DNA of 64,000 bases from Alcaligenaceae bacterium (GCA_013416405.1 JACCET010000001.1:310001-374000), one strand, 5' to 3'; counted from the stretch's first letter, positions 24,627 to 37,175 are shown. The notes: generated by a model not told the origin, from the sequence alone. Program-made: numbers and translations.

Positions 24627-25549
24627 GGAGCGCTCCGTACCAGTTTCACAAAAATTTCCTCGAGAGAGCTTTGCTTGGTCTGCAGGTCCTTGAAGGCGAT
24701 GCCGGCTAGCGCCAGGTCTTTGAACAGGCCGGCCATGTCATTTTGTTCATGCTGCGTATCGTAGGTATAAATTACTCTGCAACCGTCGTCTGATAGCGCC
24801 AGCTGATAGCTGGACAGGATTTGTGGGATGGCAGTCAGTGGTTCGTGCAGTTCAAGCGTCAGCTGCTTCTTGCCCAGCTTGCGCATAAGCTCCTGTTTTT
24901 CTTCGACCAGCAGGATTTCACCGTTGTTGATGACGCCTATCCGGTCGGCCATTTCTTCGGCCTCTTCTATGTAATGAGTAGTCAGAATAACCGTCACTCC
25001 TGTTTCGCGTAGCGCACGTACGACTTCCCACATTTCCTTGCGCAGTGAAACGTCCACGCCCGCAGTGGGTTCGTCAAGAAAAAGGATTTGTGGTTCGTGC
25101 GACAGTGCTTTGGCTATCAGGACTCGCCGCTTCATGCCGCCCGAGAGCGTGATCAGCTGATTATCCTTCTTGCTCCATAAAGACAACTGACGCAGGATTT
25201 TCTCTATGTGGGCAGGGTTGGCGGGCTTGCCAAACAGGCCCCGGCTGAAACTGACGGTGGCCCAGACTGTTTCAAAGGCATCGGTGGTCAGTTCCTGCGG
25301 CACCAGGCCAATTTTTGAACGTGCGTCGCGGTAATTTTTGACAATGTCATGACCGTCGGCGGTGACGGTGCCCGCGCTGGGTCTGGCCAGACCGCAGATT
25401 ATGCTGATAAGCGTGGTCTTGCCCGCTCCGTTAGGGCCCAGGAGCGCAAAAATTTCGCCCTGTCGTATGTCAAGATTGATATTCTTGAGCGCCTGGAAGC
25501 CGGACGCATAGGTTTTATTGAGGTTGCTGACTGAGATGATGGGGCGCAT
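24623..25549 (-). CDS. ABC exporter ATPase (YadG-like)
   Basis: This is a 308-residue ATPase, the same length as E. coli YadG. It has Walker [10 protein letters not shown], signature LSGGMKRR, Walker B ILFLDEP and switch [13 protein letters not shown]. The C-terminal 90 residues form the extension usual for this branch. I chose the ATG at 25549 because it gives the family-normal start ([10 protein letters not shown]); the frame runs open for 39 more codons. It is coupled with the YadH-like permease downstream. Confidence 0.92.
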   Translation of the reverse strand: MRPIISVSNLNKTYASGFQALKNINLDIRQGEIFALLGPNGAGKTTLISIICGLARPSAGTVTADGHDIVKNYRDARSKIGLVPQELTTDAFETVWATVSFSRGLFGKPANPAHIEKILRQLSLWSKKDNQLITLSGGMKRRVLIAKALSHEPQILFLDEPTAGVDVSLRKEMWEVVRALRETGVTVILTTHYIEEAEEMADRIGVINNGEILLVEEKQELMRKLGKKQLTLELHEPLTAIPQILSSYQLALSDDGCRVIYTYDTQHEQNDMAGLFKDLALAGIAFKDLQTKQSSLEEIFVKLVRSAP

Positions 25550-25628
25550 GAAGTGATTCCGGCTGTACTGCGGCACAATGTCCATAATACATGCTGCACC
25601 ATCGCATATAAAACGGATATTTTCTGTC

Positions 25629-27113
25629 ATGAATGTTTTTGCGCAAGATCTGGCTTTGCTGACCACGACGCAAATGGCGCAAGCCGATCAGGCTGCCATA
25701 CGATCAGGAGTCAGCGGAATTGCCCTCATGGAAGCGGCTGGCGTCGCCGTGACGACCGCGATAACCCAACGTTGGAGCCGCAGACCGGTAACCGTGCTGT
25801 GCGGCCCTGGCAATAATGGCGGTGACGGCTTTGTCGTTGCCAGGCATTTACGCGCTGCGGGCTGGCCGGTCAGCCTGGGTCTGTTGGGTGATAAGGCACT
25901 GCTCGCGGGCGATGCAGCCCATCATGCCCAACTGTGGGGTGACGATATCCAGCCCCTGTCGCCCGAGTTGCTCAATGGCGCGCATCTGGTGATCGACGCC
26001 TTGTTTGGCGCTGGACTGTCTCGCCCACTGGATGGCGTGGCAGCGGCCACCATTGCCGCCCTGGTCGATCGCAAGCTGCCAGTTTGTGCCGTGGATGTGC
26101 CCAGCGGTCTGGATGGCAACAATGGGCAAATCATGGGCCTGGCTGCGCCGGCCAGCGTTACCGTAACTTTCTTCCGCAAGAAACCGGCGCATGTACTCAT
26201 GCCGGGCCGACAGCTTTGCGGTGAGCTGGTGGTGGCTGACATAGGCATACCCGACACCGTGCTGGCTGACGTGCCCATAGGCGCTTATCAGAACGGCCCC
26301 GGTTTGTGGCTGTCACACTATCCCAGGCCTTCGTTGGATGGGCATAAGTATCAGCGCGGCCATGCCCTGATAGTGGGCGGGCGCATCATGACAGGTGCGG
26401 CCAGGTTGGCAGCCACGGCCTGCGCAAGGGTTGGGGCGGGCCTGGTCAGCATTGCCGCTCCCGCAACCGTCTGGCCTGTCTATGCGGCCAGCATGACCAG
26501 CATCATGGTGCATCCCATGCATGAGTCGGGTGCGCTTGATGACATCCTTTCTGACGGGCGCATCAATGCCTTGCTGCTCGGCCCCGGTGCAGGGGTGTCC
26601 GACCAGACTCGCAGGCAGGTGCTGCAGGCACTGGCCACTGCAAGGGCGGTGGTGCTCGATGCCGATGCCATCAGTGTGTTCGGCTCCGATCCGCAGGTCT
26701 TGTTCAAGGCGATAGCCGGGCCGTGTGTGCTGACGCCGCACGAAGGCGAGTTCAATCGCCTGTTTTCAGTGAGTGGCCACAAGCTTGAGCGCGCCATCAA
26801 GGCAGCGCAGATCAGCGGTGCGGTGGTGGTGCTTAAGGGTGCCGATACGGTGATCGCAGCGCCAGACGGACGGGCAATTGTCAACGTAAACGCACCGTCA
26901 ACCCTGGCGACCGGCGGCACGGGCGACGTGCTGGCTGGTCTGATTACCGGTTTGATGGCGCAGGGCATGGAGGCTTTTGACGCTGCTGCGGCAGGTGTGT
27001 GGCTGCATGGCGAGGCGGCCACGCTGTTTGGCCCCGGTTTATTATCTGAAGACTTGCCAGGCATGATGCCACGCGTTCTGCGGCGCCTGCTGCGTCACAA
27101 GGTATCGCGTTAA
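25629..27113 (+). CDS. nnr: Bifunctional NAD(P)H-hydrate epimerase/dehydratase (NnrE-NnrD fusion)
   Basis: This metabolite-repair enzyme converts damaged, hydrated NAD(P)H back to NAD(P)H. It is 494 residues. The N-terminal epimerase (about 10-215) has [16 protein letters not shown]. The C-terminal ADP- or ATP-dependent dehydratase (about 225-485) has [11 protein letters not shown], the LTPHEGEF segment and [16 protein letters not shown] with the catalytic aspartate. The fusion is the common bacterial form. The start at 25629 gives the usual N-terminus. Confidence 0.94.
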   Translation: MNVFAQDLALLTTTQMAQADQAAIRSGVSGIALMEAAGVAVTTAITQRWSRRPVTVLCGPGNNGGDGFVVARHLRAAGWPVSLGLLGDKALLAGDAAHHAQLWGDDIQPLSPELLNGAHLVIDALFGAGLSRPLDGVAAATIAALVDRKLPVCAVDVPSGLDGNNGQIMGLAAPASVTVTFFRKKPAHVLMPGRQLCGELVVADIGIPDTVLADVPIGAYQNGPGLWLSHYPRPSLDGHKYQRGHALIVGGRIMTGAARLAATACARVGAGLVSIAAPATVWPVYAASMTSIMVHPMHESGALDDILSDGRINALLLGPGAGVSDQTRRQVLQALATARAVVLDADAISVFGSDPQVLFKAIAGPCVLTPHEGEFNRLFSVSGHKLERAIKAAQISGAVVVLKGADTVIAAPDGRAIVNVNAPSTLATGGTGDVLAGLITGLMAQGMEAFDAAAAGVWLHGEAATLFGPGLLSEDLPGMMPRVLRRLLRHKVSR

Positions 27114-27143
27114 ACTGCGGCAATCACACTACACGAGCTTCTC

Positions 27144-28461
<1,318 letters not shown>

Positions 28462-28551
28462 ACGTCTGAGGCAGGCGCGTGTGTGGCAGGCCTTTAGTGG
28501 CATGCATTACTATGTTTCCCGTTAGTTTTAATTTCCCATACAGGTTCAAGC

Positions 28552-29508
28552 ATGACGCAGTCTCACCATGAGCACGACCATGATCACGATCATGAACATC
28601 ACGCACATCAGCATAAAACGCCTGGCGGTATTTACCTGATTTCTCCGTCGGGCGCGGTGGCGGATCCGGCCGTGCTGGATCTGGCTCGCCAGCGGCTCGC
28701 CGATCTGGGCTTCAAGACGGCGATAGACCGTACTGCCCTGGCTGTGCATGAACGCTTTGCCGGTACCGATAAACAGCGTCTGGCAGCCATCACCCGTTCG
28801 CTCAAGCAGAAACACCCCATCGTCATGGCCACGCGCGGAGGCTACGGCCTGAGCCGCCTGCTGCCGCATATAGACTGGCAGCAGGTTGCCGATAGTGGGA
28901 AGATTTTTGTAGGCCTAAGTGATTTCACCGTTTTCAATCTGGCGCTGTTGGCTAAAACGGGCGCTGGCAGTTTTACTGGCCCAACGGCAATTTTCGACTT
29001 CGGCGCCAAAAAGCTCGAGGATCTGACGGCTGCCTTGTTTGTGGAAAGCATGCGCCAGGAGCTAGAAATCTTAAGCTTCGAGACCCAGGATGCCGATCCG
29101 GTCGATGCCAGGGGAGTGTTATGGGGCGGTAATCTGGCCATGGTGGCCTCGCTGGTGGGCACGCCTTATATGCCCAAAATTCGTGGCGGCATCCTTTTCC
29201 TGGAAGACATAGGTGAACATCCCTATCGGATAGAGCGCATGCTGACGCAACTTTGGCATGCGGGCATACTGGAACGGCAGAAAGCTATTGTGCTGGGCCG
29301 TTTTACCGACTATCGTCTGGGCGCCGCCGATGGTGGCTACGATCTGCCGTCCACCGTGGCGTGGCTGCGTTCTGTGGTCAAGGTGCCCGTGATTACGGGC
29401 TTGCCTTATGGGCACGTCAAGGTCAAGGCCACTTTGCCCATAGGCCGGAAAGTGGGTATAGCCACGGAGCCAGGCATGGCGCATTTGGTGCTCGAAGAGC
29501 ATTTTTAA
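28552..29508 (+). CDS. LD-carboxypeptidase (LdcA, S66 family) with a His-rich N-terminus
   Basis: This is a 318-residue peptidoglycan-recycling carboxypeptidase of family S66, which removes the terminal D-Ala from the murein tetrapeptide. RGGYGLSRLL, the presumed nucleophile serine in VGLSDFT, LWGGNLAM with LEDIGEHPYRIERML, and the late GLPYGH histidine are present. The first 22 residues (HHEHDHDHDHEHHAHQH) are a His/Asp/Glu-rich tail ahead of the fold; E. coli LdcA lacks this. The tail may bind metal or be a disordered leader. No signal peptide is seen, as expected for a cytosolic enzyme. Confidence 0.88.
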   Translation: MTQSHHEHDHDHDHEHHAHQHKTPGGIYLISPSGAVADPAVLDLARQRLADLGFKTAIDRTALAVHERFAGTDKQRLAAITRSLKQKHPIVMATRGGYGLSRLLPHIDWQQVADSGKIFVGLSDFTVFNLALLAKTGAGSFTGPTAIFDFGAKKLEDLTAALFVESMRQELEILSFETQDADPVDARGVLWGGNLAMVASLVGTPYMPKIRGGILFLEDIGEHPYRIERMLTQLWHAGILERQKAIVLGRFTDYRLGAADGGYDLPSTVAWLRSVVKVPVITGLPYGHVKVKATLPIGRKVGIATEPGMAHLVLEEHF

Positions 29509-29562
29509 CGGCGGCTTGTTAAACTAGCAGGTTGTTTTTCCTTCTTATGTGATCGACATCCT

Positions 29563-31164
29563 GTGATATCCACCGCAAATCTTACTATTCAGTTTGGCCC
29601 CAAACCCCTGTTCGAGAACGTCAGCGTCAAGTTTGGCGAGGGCAATCGCTATGGCCTGATAGGGGCCAACGGCTCGGGCAAGTCCACTTTCATGAAAATC
29701 ATCGGAGGTGACCTGGACTCGACTGCGGGGAATGTGTCGCTGGACCCAGGTGTACGCCTGGGTAAGCTGCGCCAGGATCAATTCGCCTACGAAGACACGC
29801 GAGTGCTGGATGTGGTCATGATGGGCCACGCCGAAATGTGGCAGGTTATGGCCGAGCGCGATGCCATCTACGCCAATCCCGAGGCAAGCGAAGACGACTA
29901 CATGCACGCCGCCAACCTGGAAACCCGGTTTGCCGAGTATGACGGCTACACGGCCGAGGCACGTGCTGGCGAACTATTGCTGGGTCTGGAAATTCCCGTT
30001 GAGCAGCACGAGCTGCCCATGCGTGAAATCGCTCCGGGCTGGAAGCTGCGGGTTTTGCTGGCACAGGCGCTGTTTTCGAATCCTGATGTGTTGCTGCTGG
30101 ACGAACCCACGAACAACCTGGATATCAATACCATCAGGTGGCTGGAAGACGTGATCAACAGCTACCAAAGCACCATGATCATCATCAGTCACGATCGCCA
30201 CTTCTTGAATCAGGTATGTACGCACATGGCTGATCTGGATTACCGCGAATTGCGTATTTATCCAGGCAATTACGACGACTACATGCTGGCGTCCACCCAG
30301 GCACGTGAGCGCCAGAGCAACGCCAATGCCAAGGCCAAGGAGCGCGTTGCCGAACTGCAGGATTTTGTGCGCCGTTTTGCGGCCAATAAATCCAAGGCCA
30401 GGCAGGCCACGTCCAGGCTTAAACAAATAGACCGCATCAAGGCCGGCGCCGTCGAGGTCAAGCCGTCCTCGCGCCAGAACCCCTATATACGCTTCGAGCA
30501 AAATAAGGTTTTGCATCGACTGGCGGTCACTGTAGACCGTATCAGCAAGTCGTACGACGAACCCGTCATCAAACCGTTTTCAGCCATGATAGAGGCCGGG
30601 CAGAAGATAGCCATCGTGGGTGCCAACGGCGTGGGTAAAACAACCTTGCTGCGTATGCTGGCCGGTAACTTGTCACCTGATGCGGGCAGTGTGAAATGGT
30701 CTGATAGTGCTGATCTGGGTTATATGGCCCAAGACGTCTCCGACCAATTCCAGTCCAACAAGAATCTGTTTGACTGGCTGGGCGACTATCGCCAGGCGGG
30801 CGATGATGACCAGTCCATGCGTTCGGTGCTGGGCCGCTTGCTGTTTTCGGGCGACGATATCAGCAAGGAAGTACATGTGTTGTCGGGTGGCGAGAAAAAC
30901 CGCATGAGCTTTGGCCGCCTGATGCTGGGTCGCCATAACGTCATGCTGCTCGATGAGCCCACCAACCACCTGGACATGGAGTCGATCGAGTCGCTGCAGT
31001 TTGCGCTGGAACTGTATAAGGGTACCTTGTTCTTTGTGTCGCACGACCGCGAGTTCGTATCGGGTCTGGCTACGCGCATACTGGAAATTATGCCTGGAGG
31101 CGAAGTGGTCGATTACCAGGGCACTTACGATGAATACCTGTCCTCACGCGGGATAGAAGCCTGA
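29563..31164 (+). CDS. ybiT: ABC-F family ATPase (YbiT)
   Basis: This is a 533-residue ribosome-associated ABC-F protein with two ATPase domains and no membrane part. Walker A motifs are GANGSGKST (about 35) and GANGVGKTT (about 347). The first signature is degenerate ([12 protein letters not shown]), as in E. coli YbiT, and the second is LSGGEKNRM. Walker B motifs are LLLDEPTNN and LLDEPTNH. The linker at about 245-310 is highly charged. Translation begins at a GTG (29563) after ATCCT; an upstream start is not available. Confidence 0.93.
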   Translation: MISTANLTIQFGPKPLFENVSVKFGEGNRYGLIGANGSGKSTFMKIIGGDLDSTAGNVSLDPGVRLGKLRQDQFAYEDTRVLDVVMMGHAEMWQVMAERDAIYANPEASEDDYMHAANLETRFAEYDGYTAEARAGELLLGLEIPVEQHELPMREIAPGWKLRVLLAQALFSNPDVLLLDEPTNNLDINTIRWLEDVINSYQSTMIIISHDRHFLNQVCTHMADLDYRELRIYPGNYDDYMLASTQARERQSNANAKAKERVAELQDFVRRFAANKSKARQATSRLKQIDRIKAGAVEVKPSSRQNPYIRFEQNKVLHRLAVTVDRISKSYDEPVIKPFSAMIEAGQKIAIVGANGVGKTTLLRMLAGNLSPDAGSVKWSDSADLGYMAQDVSDQFQSNKNLFDWLGDYRQAGDDDQSMRSVLGRLLFSGDDISKEVHVLSGGEKNRMSFGRLMLGRHNVMLLDEPTNHLDMESIESLQFALELYKGTLFFVSHDREFVSGLATRILEIMPGGEVVDYQGTYDEYLSSRGIEA

Positions 31165-31182
31165 TCGCAAGCTGGCGGAGCC

Positions 31183-31776
31183 ATGCCCAGCACCTTGAGC
31201 AGCCTGGCCACCTACCAGGAAGACATCAAGAAAAGCCGTTTCATTGCCCTGGCCGACAAAGCGGAGAGTCCTGCGCAGGCGCTGGACTTCTTTGCCGCGC
31301 ACAGCGTGGCGGATGCTACGCATAATTGCTGGGCTTACCGCATAGGCGATGAATATCGTTTCAATGACGATGGCGAGCCGGGAGGAACGGCGGGACGCCC
31401 CATACTGCAGGCCATAGATGGCCAACAGTGCGATCGTGTTGCTGTGCTGGTGGTACGTTGGTTCGGCGGCGTAAAACTGGGCCCGGGCGGCTTGATCAGG
31501 GCTTATGGTGGCGTGGCCGCTCAGTGCCTGCGTCTGGCCCCGAAAATCGAGCTGGTGGATGAGGTCTGGGTGAGCTGCCGTTGCGCCTTTGCCGATATCG
31601 CCATGGCGCAGTCACGCCTGGCCCCGCAGGGCGCACGCGTCGTCAAGGAAAGCTTTGACGAAAAGGGAGCAGTCTGGCTGCTGGCCATGCCGCGTGCCAA
31701 TCAGGCTGACATGGCCGCGCAGTTCACCAACATCACACGCGGCCAGGGTCAATGGTTGCAGGTCGACGAGGTTTGA
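31183..31776 (+). CDS. yigZ: YigZ/IMPACT family protein
   Basis: This is a 197-residue protein of the UPF0029/IMPACT family. The N-terminal domain has KKSRFIALADKAESP, NCWAYRIG and NDDGEPGGTAGRPIL, followed by VRWFGGVKLGPGGLIRAYG. A shorter C-terminal domain follows. In eukaryotes IMPACT modulates the Gcn2 pathway; the bacterial role is unclear. GGCGGAG lies seven bases before the ATG. It follows ybiT by 18 bases and is probably co-transcribed with it. Confidence 0.93.
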   Translation: MPSTLSSLATYQEDIKKSRFIALADKAESPAQALDFFAAHSVADATHNCWAYRIGDEYRFNDDGEPGGTAGRPILQAIDGQQCDRVAVLVVRWFGGVKLGPGGLIRAYGGVAAQCLRLAPKIELVDEVWVSCRCAFADIAMAQSRLAPQGARVVKESFDEKGAVWLLAMPRANQADMAAQFTNITRGQGQWLQVDEV

Positions 31777-31800
31777 TGTTCGCCGGCCCCGGCCGATTCC

Positions 31801-32181
31801 TTAATCGGCTTGCCCGCTGCCGTTTTCCTGGGCAGCGATTTCCGCATGCACTTTTGCCATATCCACTTCTTTGATCTGTGCAAGCAGTTCCTCTAGCTGG
31901 GCAGGGCCCAAGGCACCGGCTTGTGAAAAAAGCAGGACTTGTTCGCGAAATACCATCAGTGTGGGAATGGAGCGTATGTTTAGTGCCGAGGCCAACTCTT
32001 GCTCGTCTTCGGTGTTGACCTTGGCAAAAACGACGTCGTCATGTTGCTTGGAGGCTTCTTCGAATACAGGGGCGAAATTGCGGCACGGTCCGCACCACGG
32101 CGCCCAGAAGTCCACGATCAGCGGCTTGCCATCCTGGATGGCTGTCTGGAAAGTGTCTTTGTTCAAGTCTATGGTGCTCAT
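31801..32181 (-). CDS. Thioredoxin
   Basis: This is a 126-residue thioredoxin with the active site WCGPC (Cys30, Cys33) and the cis-proline loop SIPTLMVF. It has a C-terminal tail of about 15 residues beyond the fold, so it may be a thioredoxin-like rather than the main TrxA. The start at 32181 follows a run of G residues serving as a ribosome binding site; the frame is open four codons earlier. It is transcribed with nothing obvious. Confidence 0.92.
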   Translation of the reverse strand: MSTIDLNKDTFQTAIQDGKPLIVDFWAPWCGPCRNFAPVFEEASKQHDDVVFAKVNTEDEQELASALNIRSIPTLMVFREQVLLFSQAGALGPAQLEELLAQIKEVDMAKVHAEIAAQENGSGQAD

Positions 32182-32260
32182 AGGGCCCCCCAATAAAAAA
32201 GCGGCTTGCCGGCCGCCAGTATTTCAATAATAGTGAACTTCCAGTGTAACGCCTTTAGCA

Positions 32261-32285
32261 GGCCAGGGCGATTACAGCCCTGGCC
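32261..32285 (-). terminator. Hairpin after the purine permease gene
   Basis: GGCCAGGGC and GCCCTGGCC form a perfect nine-base stem with a seven-base loop, just beyond the stop codon of the NCS2 permease gene. A second small stem (GGCCCCT with AGGGGCC, 32282-32297) overlaps it. The T-run is weak. Confidence 0.5.
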
Positions 32286-32307
32286 CCTGGAGGGGCCTTA
32301 CATAAAG

Positions 32308-33600
32308 TTACTCGGGGAAGAAGGCGTATTTGATGATGAACAGGACCGCAACCAGGAGGGTGGCCGCGTGGATGTCGCGGAATCTGCCGGTGACGGCCTT
32401 GAGCACGACGTAGCTGATAAAGCCGAAAGCCAGGCCGTTCGCGATCGAGTATGTGAATGGCATGACGATGGCGGTCAGGGCGGCGGGCGTAGCTTCGGTG
32501 ATGTCGTCCCAGTCGATCTGGGTGATCTCGCGCAGCATGAGGCCGGCCACATACAGCAAGGCCGGGGCGGTGGCATAGGCAGGCACCGAACCGGCCAGCG
32601 GAGCCAGGAACAGCGACAGCAGGAACAATACGGCGACAGTGAGCGCGGTCAGGCCGGTGCGTCCTCCTGCCTGTACGCCTGAAGCGCTTTCCACATAAGC
32701 GGTCGTGCTGCTGGTGCCCAGAAATGAGCCTGCCACAATGGCGGAGCTGTCAGCCAGCAGGGCGCGGCCCAACCGATTGGGTTTGCCGGGCTCTATAAGG
32801 CCTGCGCGGGTGGCGACACCTATCATGGTGCCGGTGGCGTCAAAGACCTCGACCAGAACCAGCACCAGAATTACATGAACAAAGCCCGTATGCAGTGCGC
32901 CCATGATGTCCAATTGCATGAAGGTGGGTGCCAGGCTGGGCGGTGCCGAAAAAATACCGTTGAATTCGTTCTGGCCGGTGAGTATGGACAATACGGTGAC
33001 CGCCAGTATGCCGATCAGGATGGCGCCGCGCACCTTTAGGGCGTCGAGCGCAGCAATAATGAAGAAGCCCAGCAAGGCGAGCAGGGCGGGTGGCGCGGTC
33101 AGATCGCCCAGAGCAACTTTGGTGGCGGGGTGCGCGACAACGATGCCCGCGCTACCCAGGGCGATGATGGCAAGAAATAAGCCTATACCCGCCGCAATGG
33201 CTGACCGTAGCGATTTGGGAATACCCCTGACCAGCCACGAACGCACGCCGGTGACGGTAATCAACACGAAGATCATGCCGGAAATAAAGACCGCACCCAG
33301 GGCTTGCTGCCAGGTATAGCCCAGGCTGCCAACGACAGTGAATGCGAAAAAAGCATTCAAACCCATGCCAGGCGCCATGCCTATGGGCCAGTTGGCGACG
33401 AAGGCCATGATCAGCGTACCGATGGCCGCCGCCAGGCAGGTGGCGACAAAGACTGCGCTTTTATCCATGCCCGTGCTGGACAGTATTTCCGGATTCACGA
33501 AAATAATATAGGACATGGTCAGGAAGGTGGTAATGCCCGCCAGTATCTCTGTACGTGCTGAAGTACCATGTTCGCGCAACTGAAAAAAACGTTCAAACAT
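32308..33600 (-). CDS. NCS2 family purine permease (AzgA/AdeQ/GhxP type)
   Basis: This is a 430-residue inner-membrane nucleobase transporter with about 13 segments. TEILAGITTFLTMSYIIFVNP, GMAPGMGLNAFFAF, and FFDATGTM-like VEVFDATGTMIGV with SSTTAYVESASGV mark the AzgA branch that carries adenine, guanine or hypoxanthine. The length is normal. It is divergent from tsaD. No regulatory motif was recognised in the 146-base gap. Confidence 0.92.
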   Translation of the reverse strand: MFERFFQLREHGTSARTEILAGITTFLTMSYIIFVNPEILSSTGMDKSAVFVATCLAAAIGTLIMAFVANWPIGMAPGMGLNAFFAFTVVGSLGYTWQQALGAVFISGMIFVLITVTGVRSWLVRGIPKSLRSAIAAGIGLFLAIIALGSAGIVVAHPATKVALGDLTAPPALLALLGFFIIAALDALKVRGAILIGILAVTVLSILTGQNEFNGIFSAPPSLAPTFMQLDIMGALHTGFVHVILVLVLVEVFDATGTMIGVATRAGLIEPGKPNRLGRALLADSSAIVAGSFLGTSSTTAYVESASGVQAGGRTGLTALTVAVLFLLSLFLAPLAGSVPAYATAPALLYVAGLMLREITQIDWDDITEATPAALTAIVMPFTYSIANGLAFGFISYVVLKAVTGRFRDIHAATLLVAVLFIIKYAFFPE

Positions 33601-33746
33601 GCGGTTTTCCTATGAATGCATTGGTGTGTGGTTGTGGCATGGGCAGCAGATGACAATGTTATGACGTGCTCCACATTGCGCTTGCACAAGATTCTAGTTC
33701 TATTTTTGCGTTTAGCGCGAGTAGGCTAGGGTTGTACACTATCGCC

Positions 33747-34811
33747 ATGATAATTATCGGCTTTGAAAGTTCGTGCGACGAGACCGGCGTCGCCCTGGCA
33801 TGCACTGAAAAAGGTTTGCTGGCACACGCCCTGCACAGTCAGATCGCCATGCATCGCGAGTACGGCGGGGTAGTGCCCGAATTGGCCTCACGCGACCACA
33901 TACGGCGTATCCTGCCACTGACACGGCAGGTGCTGGAACAGGCGGGACTAGGTGTCGACGACATAGACGCCGTTGCCTACACGGCGGGACCAGGCTTGGC
34001 AGGTGCCCTGCTTGTGGGCGCCAGCGTGGCGCAGTCTTTCGCCTGGTCGCGCCGCCTGCCGGCCATCCCCATCCACCACCTTGAAGGGCATTTGTTGTCG
34101 CCCCTGCTGGCCGAGCCCAGGCCCGAATTTCCCTTTGTCGCATTATTGGTGTCAGGCGGCCACACGCAGCTGATGCGTGTCGATGCTGTGGGTGCTTACG
34201 AGCTGTTGGGCGAAACCCTGGATGATGCCGCTGGCGAGGCCTTCGACAAAACCGCCAAGCTGATGGGCCTGGGCTACCCTGGCGGCCCCGCCTTGTCGAA
34301 ATTGGCCGAGCAGGGCGATGCGGCTGCATTTGACTTGCCCAGACCCATGATGCACAGCGGCGATCTGGATTTCAGTTTCAGCGGTCTGAAAACGGCGGTG
34401 CTGACTCGCCTCAAGTCAATTGAAAAGGCATCCGGCGCCTTGTCAGATCAACAAAGGGCCGATCTGGCCGCAGCGACCGAAGCGGCCATTGTCGATGTGC
34501 TGGCCAAAAAATCCATCAAGGCCATGAAACAGACGGGCCTGAAACGCCTGGTGGTTGCCGGCGGCGTTGGTGCGAACAGGCATTTGCGTGCCCAATTAAG
34601 GCAGGCCATGGAGGGCTTGAACGGACAGGTGTATTTTCCCCCTCTGGATTTGTGCACGGATAACGGTGCGATGATCGCCTATGCGGGTGTGCTGCGCATT
34701 CAGGCCGGCCTGGCCAAACTGGATGGCGCCGACCATGCCTTTACTGTCAAGCCGCGTTGGGATTTGCACGATGTTTGCGTTCAACCTGTACAAGAGCGGG
34801 TTGTGGTTTAA
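33747..34811 (+). CDS. tsaD: tRNA N6-threonylcarbamoyladenosine transferase (TsaD)
   Basis: This enzyme transfers the threonylcarbamoyl group to A37 of ANN-decoding tRNAs, working with TsaB and TsaE. It is 354 residues, with ESSCDETG near the start, metal ligands His111 and His115 in [14 protein letters not shown] and a late [12 protein letters not shown]. The ATG at 33747 gives the family N-terminus; the frame runs 27 codons further without homology. Confidence 0.96.
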   Translation: MIIIGFESSCDETGVALACTEKGLLAHALHSQIAMHREYGGVVPELASRDHIRRILPLTRQVLEQAGLGVDDIDAVAYTAGPGLAGALLVGASVAQSFAWSRRLPAIPIHHLEGHLLSPLLAEPRPEFPFVALLVSGGHTQLMRVDAVGAYELLGETLDDAAGEAFDKTAKLMGLGYPGGPALSKLAEQGDAAAFDLPRPMMHSGDLDFSFSGLKTAVLTRLKSIEKASGALSDQQRADLAAATEAAIVDVLAKKSIKAMKQTGLKRLVVAGGVGANRHLRAQLRQAMEGLNGQVYFPPLDLCTDNGAMIAYAGVLRIQAGLAKLDGADHAFTVKPRWDLHDVCVQPVQERVVV

Positions 34812-34860
34812 GACCAGGGCGTGCCTTGTTGCCGGGAAGCGGGCCTGGAAAAAAGGCGGT

Positions 34861-35502
34861 CTATTTTTTCTTGCCGCCTATACGGCTTTCCTTGCCCGTC
34901 ATCAGACGGCTGATGTTGGCGCGATGCCTGAACACCAGCACGGTGCTGATGGCGACTATGGCCAGCGCGATGGCGGTATCCAGCCGCCAGGCGACATTGC
35001 CGCCCAACAGATAATAAAGCGGGGCGAACACGGCAGCCAATATCGACGACAAAGACGAGTAGCGTGTGACATAGGCAAGAATCAGCCAGGTGCCTGCCGT
35101 GGCAAACGCCAGCCACGGGTTGACGGCAGCAATCACGCCCAGCGCGGTTGCTACACCTTTGCCGCCCTTGAATCGCAAAAAGACAGGAAACACGTGACCC
35201 AGGAATGCCGCCACCGCGCAGGCCGCCACAAGCATTGAGCCTATGCCGAAATGCTGTGCCACATGGATGGCGATGAATACGGCCAGCCAGCCTTTCGCGG
35301 CATCACCCAGCAAGGTCAGTCCGGCCGCAGTTTTGTTGCCGGTGCGCAACACATTGGTGGCGCCCGGATTGCCCGAGCCAAAGCTGCGGGGATCGGCCAG
35401 GCCCATGGCCCGGCTCACGACCACAGCAAATGGAACCGATCCCAGCAGGTAGGCGAGAATTATCATGCCTATCGAGATCAGAATAGAGGTGGTGGCTGTC
35501 AT
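34861..35502 (-). CDS. plsY: Acyl-phosphate glycerol-3-phosphate acyltransferase (PlsY)
   Basis: This is an inner-membrane enzyme that makes lysophosphatidate from acyl-phosphate and glycerol-3-phosphate. It is 213 residues with five membrane segments and the three PlsY motifs: [12 protein letters not shown] (about 37-48), [12 protein letters not shown] (about 98), and [11 protein letters not shown] near the end. The start at 35502 is taken because it gives the first membrane segment directly; the frame is open upstream but that part is not PlsY-like. Confidence 0.95.
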   Translation of the reverse strand: MTATTSILISIGMIILAYLLGSVPFAVVVSRAMGLADPRSFGSGNPGATNVLRTGNKTAAGLTLLGDAAKGWLAVFIAIHVAQHFGIGSMLVAACAVAAFLGHVFPVFLRFKGGKGVATALGVIAAVNPWLAFATAGTWLILAYVTRYSSLSSILAAVFAPLYYLLGGNVAWRLDTAIALAIVAISTVLVFRHRANISRLMTGKESRIGGKKK

Positions 35503-35613
35503 GGTAATCGTGTGGGCTCCAAAAGGTTCTGCCGCGATTCTACCCAGTGTCGCCCAAAACAACAAAACGAGCGGGTACAATTCGCTACGTTCGGTTGATA
35601 TAAATGGAAGGCA

Positions 35614-36372
35614 ATGCACATACTGGTATCCAACGATGACGGCTATACGGCACCAGGACTGGAAGCGTTGGTGCAAGCCTTGCAGGGGTTGGGCGAGTTA
35701 ACGGTCGTTGCCCCCGAGACCAATTGCAGTGGAGCGTCCAATTCCCTGACTCTTAACCGGCCCATGTCGGTCCGTAAAGCCAACAATGGCTTTTATTATG
35801 TAAATGGCACGCCCTCTGATTGCGTGCATATTGCCTTGACGGGACTGCTGGATTTTCGTCCCGACCTGGTGGTGTCAGGTATCAATAACGGTGCCAATAT
35901 GGGTGAAGACACCCTGTATTCCGGCACGGTGGCTGCTGCCACTGAAGGATATCTGTTCGGCATTCCTGCGATTGCATTTTCCTTGACCGAAAAAGGCTGG
36001 GATCATCTGGATGGCGCAGCAAAAATAGCGCGCAAAATAGTAGAACGGCATAAGCAGAATCCTTTGACCGGTTATACATTGTTGAATGTCAATATTCCAT
36101 CCGTGCCTTACGAAGCCATACAGGAAATCCGGGTTACGCGGCTGGGCAAGCGGCATCCGTCCGAACCTGTGGTCAAAAGCAGCACGCCCTACGGTGAGCC
36201 GGTCTATTGGATAGGTCCGGTAGGCAGAGTGTCCGACTCCGCCCAGGACACCGATTTTGGCGCCATTGAGCAAAATGCGGTGTCGGTGACGCCACTGCGT
36301 TTTGACCTCACGCATTACGAACAACTGGATCAAGTCCGCAACTGGACGGGGCCGCTATGCGTAAGCCCGTAG
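35614..36372 (+). CDS. surE: 5'/3'-nucleotidase SurE
   Basis: This is a 252-residue metal-dependent phosphatase that removes phosphate from nucleoside monophosphates and short polyphosphates, a stationary-phase survival protein. Metal ligands Asp8 and Asp9 lie in SNDDG, with Ser and Asn in [12 protein letters not shown] and [21 protein letters not shown]. It overlaps pcm by 16 bases and heads the surE-pcm-nlpD cluster. Confidence 0.96.
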   Translation: MHILVSNDDGYTAPGLEALVQALQGLGELTVVAPETNCSGASNSLTLNRPMSVRKANNGFYYVNGTPSDCVHIALTGLLDFRPDLVVSGINNGANMGEDTLYSGTVAAATEGYLFGIPAIAFSLTEKGWDHLDGAAKIARKIVERHKQNPLTGYTLLNVNIPSVPYEAIQEIRVTRLGKRHPSEPVVKSSTPYGEPVYWIGPVGRVSDSAQDTDFGAIEQNAVSVTPLRFDLTHYEQLDQVRNWTGPLCVSP

Positions 36373-37175
36373 TACCGTCTCCCTTTGCCAGCGGCAGTAC
36401 CAATCGTTTCGGCCGCTCCAGCTTTGGCGGCGGAGTCACGGCCGCCAATAGCAATACACGTGTGTTTTTGCATGGCAAGGCTGCAGCCAATCTACCGGCC
36501 GCAGCGGCCGATATGTCAACAACTGTCAACCTGGGTTTGAATTCCGAGCGTTCGCGTGGCATGATGATCGCCCGTTTGCGTAAGCAAGGCATTCAGGACG
36601 AACGCGTGCTGGACGCCATGATGGCCGTACCCAGACATTTGTTCGTAGATGAAGGCTTGGCCAGTCGTGCCTATGAAGACGCAGCTTTGCCCATTGGATA
36701 CAGTCAAACGATTTCGCAGCCCTGGGTTGTGGCCCGAATGATATCCGCCATGTGCGAAAACCGCGTTCCGGTTAAAGTAATGGAGGTGGGTGCGGGTTGT
36801 GGCTATCAGTCCGCTGTATTGGCGCAATTCATTAAAGAAGTGCACGCAATCGAGCGGATACGGGGTCTTTACGATATGGCCCGCGACCGGCTCCGAGCCT
36901 TGAAACTTATTGCCCGTGTCCGTCTTGGGTTTGGTGACGGCATGGCCGGATTACCCGGTGTCGCGCCTTTCGATGGCATCATCATTGCCGCGGCCGGTAT
37001 TAAAATTCCCCAGGCGTTGCTGGAGCAGCTAACGATTGGGGGCCGTTTAATCGCCCCGGAAGGGACAACAGCGCAACGCCTGATTCTCATAGAGCGCACC
37101 GGTGCCACAACCTGGCGCCGCGAAGAGCTCGAATCGGTTCGCTTTGTTCCATTGCGTCCGGGTACACAGCTTTAA
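36357..37175 (+). CDS. pcm: Protein-L-isoaspartate O-methyltransferase (Pcm)
   Basis: This repairs isoaspartyl residues in damaged proteins using S-adenosylmethionine. It is 272 residues, about 60 longer than E. coli Pcm (208). The first 55 residues form a basic, Ser/Gly/Ala-rich head that is probably disordered. The catalytic region runs from [15 protein letters not shown], with [32 protein letters not shown] and the SAM-binding [15 protein letters not shown]. The ATG at 36357 overlaps the surE end; a start at about 36513 (MSTTVN) would give a normal-length protein. Confidence 0.93.
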   Translation: MRKPVVPSPFASGSTNRFGRSSFGGGVTAANSNTRVFLHGKAAANLPAAAADMSTTVNLGLNSERSRGMMIARLRKQGIQDERVLDAMMAVPRHLFVDEGLASRAYEDAALPIGYSQTISQPWVVARMISAMCENRVPVKVMEVGAGCGYQSAVLAQFIKEVHAIERIRGLYDMARDRLRALKLIARVRLGFGDGMAGLPGVAPFDGIIIAAAGIKIPQALLEQLTIGGRLIAPEGTTAQRLILIERTGATTWRREELESVRFVPLRPGTQL

